Origin: Callorhinus ursinus
Lineage: Eukaryota > Chordata > Mammalia > Carnivora > Otariidae
Direction: 5' to 3'
Assembly: GCF_003265705.1 (NCBI RefSeq)
Contig: NW_020312827.1
Span: 14,876,120 to 14,940,119 of the forward strand
DNA: 64,000 nucleotides
In this document: piece by piece, positions 55,445 to 64,000 of the stretch
How the letters are laid out: each line of letters starts with the position of its first letter
How positions within the stretch are numbered: position 1 is the stretch's first letter
Translations under genes and position numbers: made by a program
Notes under the pieces: model-generated
Told to the model about the DNA's origin: nothing
The model's database searches: none
What the model saw: the letters and a program-made list of their open reading frames with translations, nothing else

Positions 55445-56070
55445 GGCATATTGGTTTTCTTTCACTATGTAAAAATTCACCAAATGCATAGTGGCGTAAA
55501 GCAATACCCATTTATTATCCCATAGTTTCTTAGGTCAGGAGCCCAGCATGGCTCTACTGGTTCTCAGCTCGGGGTCCCATTCTCAAGGTGTCTCAGGTGG
55601 CTGCAATTTCATCTGAGGCTCTGAGGAAGAATAGGCCTCCAAGCACATTGAGGTCACTGGTAGAATTCTGTTCCTTGAGATGTAGCACTGAGGGCCCCTT
55701 TCCCTGGCTGTGCACGGGGTTGCTCTGTCGTGAGGGCCACTTATGGTTCCTTGTTGGGCACCTTCTCACATACCCTCCCACCTCATCTCAGCTGTCAGTG
55801 AGACCCCTCCAGTTGAATCCCCTTCACTCTGTGAATGACTCCCTCTTGCTGCCAGCTGGAGAAAACTCTCTGGCCCACCACTTAATGCTTAGGTTAGACC
55901 TGCTCAGATAATCAACTTTTTGATTAACCAAAGGCAACTGGTTGGTAATCTTAATTACATCTGCAAGAATTCTTTTTGCCATTTAATGTCACAGAGTCAC
56001 AGGAGGGATCTCACCATATCCATAGGACAAGGACCACGGGGGTCATAGAATTCTGTCTGCCATGAGGGGA
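55445..56070 (-). mobile_element. MLT1-type MaLR LTR, inverted, old subfamily
   Basis: AATGCATAGTGGCGTAAAGC, TTATTATCCCATAGTTTCTT, AGGTGGCTGCAATTTCATCT, GGTAATCTTAATTACATCTG, CATATCCATAGGACAAGGAC, TTCTGTCTGCCATGAGG. Confidence 0.75.
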
Positions 56071-56299
56071 TAGATATTTTCAGCAGTTCCTCTAACAATG
56101 GCAAATACATTTTTGCTTGGCTTTCAGTTCTGATTGTCTCCTGGTTTCCTGGTAGACCCTGAATACTTTGTATGTTTTCTAATAAATCTCTGGAGTAGAT
56201 AGGTTCAGTGACCATGCCCATATTCCACTCAGAGTCCCTGCTGCAGAGAAGGTCACTGACTGATGGCTTTAGCTCTGAATCCTTCCCTGGCCTCATACA

Positions 56300-56608
56300 G
56301 AGCTTTATTTTCCATGGGCTGCTCCAGCCAATGACTGCTCAGCATAAAGCTATTTTGGATCATCATTTGAGGACCCCTCTTCAGCCTGGTTGAAACTTTC
56401 TAGAACTGCATTGCATTCTGAGATTTTCATTTGAAACCCCCTTCTTCCCTCTCTCCCTCACAGGGCCCAGACCCACACTATGGTCTGATGGCTTTCCCCA
56501 CCTCCTCCGGGCCACCCTGTTTTCCTCACAGGAATTTCTCCCAATAAGTCTCTTGCATATCAAATCCTGTCTTGGCATCCACTTGTTGGAAAACCCAAAT
56601 CAATGCAG
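56300..56608 (+). repeat. First of two related LTR-like ends
   Basis: CACACTATGGTCTGATGGCT, TTTCTCCCAATAAGTCTCTT, CTTGGCATCCACTTGTTGGA. The same text recurs at 57210-57545. The AATAAG/AATAAA and following 'cttgcacatc' look like an LTR polyadenylation and U5 region, but the family is unknown to me. Confidence 0.6.
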
Positions 56609-56742
56609 GTGATGCCAGAGATGTTCCAGGAAACAGGTAGTAAGATGGGGTTCTGGGACTGGCTCACTTACGACCTGGTAGCAAAGAGGATCTCATTCTG
56701 ATGGGGTGGTGGGGCACAGATAGTCCCTGGCACAAAGTGGAC

Positions 56743-56908
56743 TGCTATGGACTGAATTGTGTTCCCTCTAAACTCATCTGTTGAAGCCCAATGTGGTTGT
56801 ATTTGAAGATAGGGCTCTTAGGAGGTAATCATAGTTAAATGAGGAAAAGGGTGGAATCCTAATCGGAAAGGATTGGTGGCCTTGTAAAAAGAAAATGAGA
56901 GACAGAGT
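56743..56908 (+). mobile_element. MaLR LTR 5' fragment
   Basis: TGCTATGGACTGAATTGTGT, CATCTGTTGAAGCCCAATGT, TTTGAAGATAGGGCTCTTAG, GATTGGTGGCCTTGTAAAAA, then broken off at a poly-T (56909-56921). Confidence 0.82.
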
Positions 56909-57209
56909 CTTTTTTTTTTTTCCCCAGTAACTGACTGACATTCAGCCTGAGGCTCTTCAGTATTTCCTGTGAAAAGAGCTTTCTTCACTGAGAACAGACT
57001 GTACACTGGGGAAAGGGGGCAATTTGAGGACACTTAGACACAGGGTCTGAGTCGACACTGCTACTGACAGACCAAAAGCATCATCATGACCCTCTGTTAC
57101 AGTGAAGGCCTAAGCGGGCAGGTACTGAATAATATCCTGGATAAAGTCTGGCTCGTAGTGGCCCGCAGGCTCCATGGGCTCCCTCACTGGTCATGTCCAT
57201 AGGCTTTCC

Positions 57210-57545
57210 CTGGTTGGTTCCAGCCAACGGCTAAGCACAGTGGCCACACGGATGCAGTCCCATTTCTGCAAGATGTAAGACTCCTCTGATGGGCAACCAT
57301 GGCTTCAGGATTCCCGGACAGCCTGTTGGAACTTTGGTCAGACCGCATGACAGATGAGGACAGCTCACTCACACCTGCCTTCTTCCCGGTCTCCTTCAGA
57401 CAGGTCAGACCTGCACTGTGGTCTGATGGCTCTTCCAGTTCTACTTGCTCCCTCTCCGTTTTCCCTCATTGGCCCTTTCCCCAATAAATATCTTGCACAT
57501 CTAATCTCATTTTAGCATCTGCTTCTGGGAGAAGCCGAACACAAC
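57210..57545 (+). repeat. Second of two related LTR-like ends
   Basis: TTGGTTCCAGCCAACGGCTA, TGCACTGTGGTCTGATGGCT, CCCCAATAAATATCTTGCAC, TTTTAGCATCTGCTTCTGGG. Direct-orientation relative of 56300-56608, with a true AATAAA. Confidence 0.65.
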
Positions 57546-58199
57546 AGGATTTGTGGGCAGGGCCTTGTTTATGCATGTGGCTGAACAGGCCATTCAGTTG
57601 GAGTCTTGTTCTAGTTAACAGGTAGGTCATATCACTTGCTCCTTTAATTAATATAAAGCAGCAGAGTGAAATGTGTTCATAAGCCGGCAGGGCTGTGGTC
57701 GCCCCGGGAGGTGATAAAATGCCACATTGTCCTCTGACATACTTGTGTGTCAGCAGCTTACTTAAAGGGGTTATGCCTGCTCTTTACTTATGTGGGTTTT
57801 GCCAAAGAAGGTCTCTCAATATCTGGGAACAACTCCTTATGGGACATTTCTTTTTGTCAAGATGCAACAAATCAAACACCTTTCCCAGGGACTCAGCACT
57901 GATCGCTTTCCTTCTGAAGCAATTTGTAATCCTTCTCTCTCCTCCTGACAATGTAGCTCCAAGTGCTGAGTTCATAAACTAGTTTATAAAGAGACTGGCT
58001 CTATCCCTCACTCAGAGTGATTTCTCCAACTTCAAGATACAGAGCTGTTATTACCTAGGCCATGAGCTTGACTTTTACCAACTGTTGTGTTTTGTGAGAG
58101 TTTTGTATTGTTTTTCTAGTCTAAAAAATTTTTTAAAAGGAACCACACATACATATGCAAAAAGAGTTAAGAGAGCAAAGCATTAAGAGAGGGAGGGTC
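57546..58199. other. Unassigned sequence
   Basis: No repeat or gene recognised. Confidence 0.4.
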
Positions 58200-58430
58200 T
58201 ATAGAGTTGGAGTGGCATTCTGGTATTTTGGGAAGACACGGGTTCTGATACCAGCTCAGGGGTCCACTGACCATGTGCCCTGTGGTGAGTTTTGTAATGC
58301 CTATGTACCTTCATATTCTCATCTGTAAAAGGGAATGATAATGCCACAAGGGTAGGGGAAAATAATTTATGTAGAAGCTCCATTTATGAAGGAACCCCAA
58401 CATAATAAAGGTGAGGGAGCAGGGCTTAAC
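58200..58430 (+). mobile_element. MIR SINE
   Basis: CACGGGTTCTGATACCAGCT, TTCATATTCTCATCTGTAAA, AGGGAATGATAATGCCACAA, GAAGCTCCATTTATGAAGG. Confidence 0.82.
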
Positions 58431-58839
58431 CACTGGAAACCAGGAAGCCAAAATCATCATGATGGCTGGCAAGGTCCCAGGGGCAGCCAAGGGGGCTTGA
58501 TTTGCAGGGAGTTAGCAGGTGTTAAATAAATGGGAGCTAATATTTAAACTTGCATGAGTACTATGAGCCACAAATTTAGAAGTATAGACTTCTAAAGGGC
58601 AAGGAAATTGGGCTCCACCTTGCCAAGGATAGGCCTTGTCCCTGATAAGCACTTCATCCATATACTGAATGGATGAATAGATAGTAAAGATGTTGAGCTG
58701 AAATCTACCTGGCAACTCAGGAAGGATAGAAGTGCATGAATCTTTCTTAGCCATTCTCTCTGCAAATCTGTGTTCTTCCCAAAACATGAACGAAAGGAAG
58801 GAGGGATGGCTTTGAGAGGAAGCCATTTGCATGCTCAAT
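58431..58839. other. Unassigned sequence
   Basis: 58515-58560 may be another MIR remnant. No gene; the 140-codon minus-strand frame at 58512-58934 runs into the L2-class repeat. Confidence 0.4.
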
Positions 58840-59175
58840 TTCTCACTCACTTGGCAAGCATTTTTGAGCCTCATCAAAGTGCCAGCCTCTGGACTTGGTG
58901 ACCAGAAGTGAAAATGGAAAAAGAGTCTGGCCATGTCTTCAGAGAGCTATCAGTCCAGTCATGGAAGGACGCTATGGCAGGTCACCATGGAGACCGACTG
59001 GAAGTAAGGAAGGGCTGGTGCGGAAGCCTCCTGAGAGGGGATGCCACTGGAATCTAGTCTGCGAGTTAGCAAGGTGAAAACAGGCAGTTTAAACAGGGAG
59101 CATCACTCCGAAGGCTCAGTGTTGTGAAAGACCTTGTTGTGAGGGCATCGGGGAATTTTTCGTAAGTTGTACAAC
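58840..59175 (+). mobile_element. Ancient L2-class repeat
   Basis: GGCAAGCATTTTTGAGCCTC, GTGCCAGCCTCTGGACTTGG, GTCTTCAGAGAGCTATCAGT, AAAGACCTTGTTGTGAGGGC. Same class as 2576, 22390 and 44785. Confidence 0.55.
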
Positions 59176-60599
59176 AGTGAAAGTACAGAAAGAAAGCTGT
59201 CTCCCAGGTGAAGGAGGAGATAGATGTTGCAGGAACAGCAGCTTGGGCACGATTATCACTTCTTTTCACCAACAAAATCTTAGGTAAATTGCTTCACGTG
59301 GGGATGTGTCAGGTGGAGTACAAGTTGGCACACCCATGTCTCGAAAGCAGTAAGCACTTGGCAGAGGGGAGCCAGTGTCTCTGACTGACTTTTAGGCACA
59401 GTCTATCTCTAGAGAATCTCTTCCAGAACTGGAGTAGGGATGGATGAGTGTCGACATCAGAAGCTACCACCCGGCTCTCACAGCCACAGTTGGACAGATG
59501 GGCTCTATGGGGTTTACTTCTCCACCGGGTTGTGGGTTACCTTCCCTGGTTGCCCAGCAGGAGGTATGTAAGAAATTGCTTGAAGAAGCTCTTGAGTATC
59601 TCTGAGCAGTCTGCCTCATGCTCTCTTCTAGGTGTCAAGTAGATTCTTCCTCATAAAGGCATCCATCCTTCATGTGCCCCTTCTGGGCCACTCCAGGACT
59701 CTGATTTCTGCATTTCAGGACAACATGTGCACAAGGGAGCCCCATTTTATTTCCCATCTTGCCCGCCATTGTGTTAAGAAGACTATGAATGAATTCCCAC
59801 TTGGTGTTTTGAGCCAGCCTAACTTCTGTGCTTCATTGTAGCGGTCTGCCCCTTCCCCAACTCATCCCGCAGACCCTCTTTGGCTGAATATCTCTCTTTC
59901 TTCCTTAATATGTCCTCATCTCTGTTTCCTGGAGTCATTTTTATTTACCCTATAATCATTTTCTCTTCCAGTTAATAAACTCTGCTTTATTTATTTTTTT
60001 CCCTATTCAGTGGGTAATGTGGCTTCAATGAGCTTTCTGTCATTTGCCTAAAAGCTGTTATTAAGTTGTGTGGTAACAGCGTCACGTGCTTCATCCCACT
60101 GAGAAGGCTCCGGCTGGGTTCCAGGGGGCCTCCTCATTATCGTCTCCCTATTTGTTCCCGCAGAGAGTAAGTGGTGGAGTTCGACCTCGCAAAGGCCAAA
60201 GAACACAAGCCTTACCTTGCTGCCTTCACGCCTGACAGAGCCTGCTGCGTGTGCCCGTTCTCATCTTTATCTGAGTCACGAGGAATCGCTTGAAGCCCGT
60301 CCAGTCTGCAGGGCTCGAGTGGCTATGCACTTTATTTTCCTGGCCACCTTGGTGGTGCCTTGGATAAAATGGCCAAGCCGACCGATCGAGAAACAGCATG
60401 CATTTCTTTTTCCTGCCACACTTTTGCCTGCAGTTGAATTACAGTCATACATCAACCTGTGGCCCCCATAGGCTCTCTGGCGGGCCCACTGTTGTGGCTC
60501 TTCGTCTTATTTCATGGATTAATTTCCCCTGAGAGTTTGCTTTTTAACATTTTAAAAGGTAAACTTTTTTCCCAATATCTAAAGCCGTATGTGTGTGTC
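59176..60599. other. Unassigned, repeat-poor sequence
   Basis: 60060-60540 is of moderate GC with no recognised repeat. It includes an acceptor-like TTCCCGCAG with a donor-like GAGTAAGT close behind (about 60158-60170), insufficient to call an exon. Confidence 0.4.
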
Positions 60600-61190
60600 A
60601 TATTAAAACTATAAAATGTAGATAATTAAAAAGGGAATAAAATGCACCCCTGAATCCCACCATCCAGAGATAACCACCTTGGTATTTTATCATATCTGTA
60701 ATTATAGACACACACACAAGGATGCATAGTAGGCTGGTGTGTGTGTGTGTGTTTGTGCACGCATTATACACTTTTTAAAAACAAAATTAGAATCATATCA
60801 TACATAAAATTTTGTAGTATGCTTCGCATGGCATGAACATCTTTTCATGCCAATGCATATTTATCTGGTTCAGTTTTAATAGCTGAACAGTACCTCATCA
60901 TACTAATGTAGCATAATTTCCTTAACTGATTTGCTGTTCTTGGTTGTTTAGGTCCCTTCAAACTTTTTATGATATATATAAAAATGGACATAGCTAAAAT
61001 CTTTATGCACAGCCTTATTTTTTCCTTAGCATAAATTCTTCTAAGTAGAATTATTGGAGCCAAAGAAAGCGTATTTGTGAGGCTTTTAAAACATCCTGCC
61101 AAACGATCCCCTCCAATCCCTGGATAAGTTGTGCCAGTATACACGTTCTCCATTAGCTGGGGTGTGCCCATTTCTGCTCATCCTGAGATT
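60600..61190 (-). mobile_element. Old L1 3' region, inverted
   Basis: ATTAGAATCATATCATACAT, TAGCTGAACAGTACCTCATC, TTTTCCTTAGCATAAATTCT, CTAAGTAGAATTATTGGAGC, CATCCTGCCAAACGATCCCC follow the antisense L1ME-type order. An (AC)n/(GT)n stretch lies at 60708-60750. Confidence 0.8.
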
Positions 61191-63059
61191 TTTGAGTAGG
61201 TAAGAATTTTGTGGTCCTGGACAGACTTTCAGAAAGACAGATAGCAGGCGTCTAGAATCTAGAAATCTGAATCTAGCTCCATGTGATGGTGGGTAGGACA
61301 CGACCTACAGTGTGGAGTTTGGAACCCCCAAAGGGTGCCTGGAACCCCACCAGCAGAACTATGCATTCTCCTAAACTTGTCCACAATTTCCCATCTCATG
61401 TTGCTTTTCCTATTGCTTTCCTACTGTCCTGACCACCTTTATTTCTACTGTACATACACCTTGTACTGGATTCTGTGCTCATCTCTTTTGGTCCCTGATT
61501 TTGTGTAGGGAGATGCTGCTTCTCCAACCTGACTTAACTTCTCTAGGGAGAAGAATGTTTGAGTTTCTTCTGTAAATTCAATCTTGCAAGGCACCTGATG
61601 ACATATACAGTAGGTGATAAATACTTGCGGACTCAGCTGACTTTCAGGCCAGACCTGTAGCTCTTGCTTAGTGGGTCTTTCTAGGGTGTTGCCTAAGTCA
61701 TAGAAAAATAGCAGTGTGGAGGAGAGGAGTGCTTGCTTCTGATTTCCAGAAAATAAAACTACATATGGTGCTGGGGGAATCCTTTTCCCAAGCCTTCGGA
61801 GAAATGCATCATGTTCTTTATTATCCTCTTAAGGAGTTATACAGCTTGCTGTCTTCAAGCTGTGTTACATGGAAAATTGAACCTTAATTCAACTTTGCCT
61901 CTTGTTGTCAGCTCCAGTCTCTTGATTTTATTTCCTGAGCTGGAATTCGTAGGAGGAAGGACACCTGCGTTGGCCTGAGTGGAGACAATGGGCTGTTTAC
62001 CTCAAGGTTACTGATGCCCGAGGAGGGCTTGCCCTCCTCCCTACACTCTTGCCCACCCCATTGTACTCTTCCATGGCCTTTGGGCAGGTTACAGTGGAGG
62101 TGGAGGCAACGGCCCTTAATTTTAATGCTAACACCCAGATTACTTGGGATTCTGTTCCACTAGCTTCCCCCACCTTCTCTAATAGTGAATTATCTTTCCA
62201 TGTCTTTGAGTTCTTGACATCACTGGGTTGGGTTGAGAGGATGGTGTTGAGTGATAATCAAAGACAGTGAAATTGGGATGGTGGTTATAATCGGATAGTA
62301 ATTTGATGTAGCAGCAACAGTGTGAGTCACATATGGAGAGGGGGGCAGAGAGCATGGGGCATGGAGGCCGCTCACACCCATATTTCCCTGACAGTGGCAA
62401 TCTCTCATGTGAGGTGTGAGACTCTGTGGAGAAGTGGGTTCAGAGCAGAGAAAGGGAGGAGCATGGCAATCTCTCAGGTCAGGCTTTGGGATCAACAGAT
62501 TGACCAGGGTTTGTGATTTATTAGTTGGGAATAGCCACACTCAAGCGCTTAGCATTGATGGATATTTTTCTCATTACATTTCAAACATAGAAAATGGTCC
62601 TTTCTGAATGAGAAATCTGGGGCCATTTTAGTCATTAGTCATTTGAAACTTTCTCTCCTGGTGTTACATACAGAGAGGGAAAAAATGACAAGAACTAAAA
62701 CACGTCCCTTGCTCTGAATTGCTTATATAGAACAAAATGAAATGCTTAAGTTCAGTAACTCCATTAGTCTGGTGGTTTGCCTCTTTTTTTTTTTTTTTTT
62801 TTTTTTTCTATTTCTGTTTTAGCAGCCTGTTGTATTCAGATCTTTTATTATGTAGGAACAAAAATAATTGAATGCATACTGTGCTGGGTATGTATGACTG
62901 TATATTAACTCTTCAGTGGGTTCCTGTGGCACTTATGAAATATAACTCCCTACCCATGATTCAAGGAAGGTGCTCAATTAACATGTGATTATTAAACTGA
63001 GTGGGCTCAAAGAATAAAACCTCAACTCCACACGAGTGGAGGCAGATATTCTGAAAATC
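61191..63059. other. Unassigned sequence
   Basis: Contains a T24 run at 62784-62807 and possible MIR remnants near 61600 and 62860-63000. GGCAATCTCTCA occurs twice about 70 bases apart (62398, 62465). No gene recognised. Confidence 0.4.
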
Positions 63060-63329
63060 CTGGGGAATTTCAGTGTTGATTTATCTTTGGGTGTGTCAGT
63101 GTCAGACACATATGCTTAGTATTCATTCTGCCAGGTGGCCTGGTTGCAACCTCAGACGAATTTGAGGCTCCTCTTAGCAGCCAAGTACGAACGGTTGGAT
63201 GGTCTGCAGAGAGCCATTGTCCTTGAAGGAAACCAGAATATGTCACTTTGACATAAGGACCATTTTGAGCTGAAGGCAATTGAGAAGAAGCAGATACAAG
63301 GAAAGCTCCCCACCTTCCCCCTATTCGCC

Positions 63330-63745
63330 TGAAAGCAGGACATAACTTTTCAAGGGTGTCCCTCCTTCTTTCTCTACCAAGGAGGACAAAGGTTTATCAT
63401 AAGAGACCATTTTAGCTCTGTATCAGCCTGGAGATGGCACCAGAGGAATCTACATCACAGAACTATGCTGACTAGCTTTTAACTACCATCAGTTTCCATT
63501 CTATTTAACTTCCCATAGTTTACTACCCTTGGAAGTCCAATATCATTTTTCTCTCTCCTATCATTTCTCTATAAATGTATTCTTCTTTGTTGGAACTGCT
63601 ATATAAGCCTGAATTCTAAGCCACTTCTTTGAGTTACTCATCTCTGAGTCTTCTCCTGTGTTACATGTGCAGTACACATGTCAAAACACCTGTCTGTTTT
63701 TCTCTTGAAAATCTGTTATTACAGACCCCCAACTGTAACTGTAGT
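63330..63745 (+). mobile_element. ERV1-like LTR (left boundary unclear)
   Basis: TATATAA-type box at about 63600, TCTGAGTCTTCTCCTGTGTT, CATGTCAAAACACCTGTCTG (a decayed poly(A) region) and TTTTTCTCTTGAAAATCTGT, TATTACAGACCCCCAACT as U5 text are typical of class I retroviral LTRs. The 5' boundary may lie further left. No coding part is present. Confidence 0.6.
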
Positions 63746-63759
63746 AGTTTGTAGAAGTG

Positions 63760-63955
63760 ATAGACACAGCTATTGCATCTGGACACCAGTGCCTACACGG
63801 GCTTTATTCTGCATGATCTCATGTGTCTTCTGAACAGGAAGAGGAAGTAGAAATTATTTGCTCACTTCACAAAAGGAAATTGAGGTTCAGAGAGGCTAAG
63901 GGACATATCTGAGACCACTCAGGATGCTATGCTGTAAAGTTTGAACCTGATGCTG
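63760..63955 (+). mobile_element. MIR SINE
   Basis: CTTTATTCTGCATGATCTCA, TCACTTCACAAAAGGAAATT, GAGGTTCAGAGAGGCTAAGG, GTAAAGTTTGAACCTGATGC. Confidence 0.9.
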
Positions 63956-64000
63956 CTATTTTGGCTTCATATACTGGTAAGTTTTCTCTTTATTCTGGGA

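Noticed and set aside
58512..58934. 140-codon minus-strand frame
   Set aside because: It is antisense to an L2-class repeat at its start and shows no domain.

Overview
This is nuclear DNA from a placental mammal, very probably a non-canid caniform carnivore (bear, weasel or seal group). The evidence is about a dozen tRNA-derived SINEC (Can-SINE) copies with the arctoid-type body (GGGCTCCCTGCTCAGCGGGGAG, then CTGCTTCTCCCTCTGCCTGCC, then AATAAATAAAATCTT), plus LINE-1 copies with carnivore-type 5' and 3' ends. Nothing bacterial or viral-genomic is present. Family names for repeats come from recognised diagnostic phrases, not from a database search.

The only protein-coding host gene I can support is the last exon of GALC (lysosomal galactocerebrosidase) at 4231-4377 on the + strand, with its splice acceptor, stop codon and 3'UTR. 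Positions 1-4230 are then the end of the final GALC intron. That intron holds the 5' end of a young L1 inserted antisense to GALC (1-1418), two SINEs stacked on one target site, a SINE containing a 100-N assembly gap, and older MIR, L2 and hAT debris.

Downstream of GALC (about 5.6-64 kb) I find no further gene. In human, the 3' side of GALC faces a gene desert, which fits. The region is a mosaic of old repeats: an antisense L1 relic with an ORF2 remnant at 5.65-9.0 kb; MIR and L2 fragments throughout; hAT-Charlie and Tigger DNA transposon relics; MaLR/ERVL LTRs at 10.1, 12.2, 25.0, 36.3, 36.9, 42.4, 44.4, 50.8, 55.5 and 56.7 kb; a solo LTR with an adjoining primer-binding-site-like sequence at 28.6-29.4 kb; and an ERV1-like LTR at the right edge. 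Younger SINECs with clear target-site duplications are scattered among them. The segments between are non-repetitive, mostly AT-rich DNA with no exon I can defend.

I did not find an undescribed system. The observations most worth checking are the orientation of the young L1, whose antisense promoter (if carnivore L1s have one) would fire into the GALC terminal exon, and a pair of antisense ORFs in its 5'UTR overlapping by ATGA, positioned rather like primate L1 ORF0.
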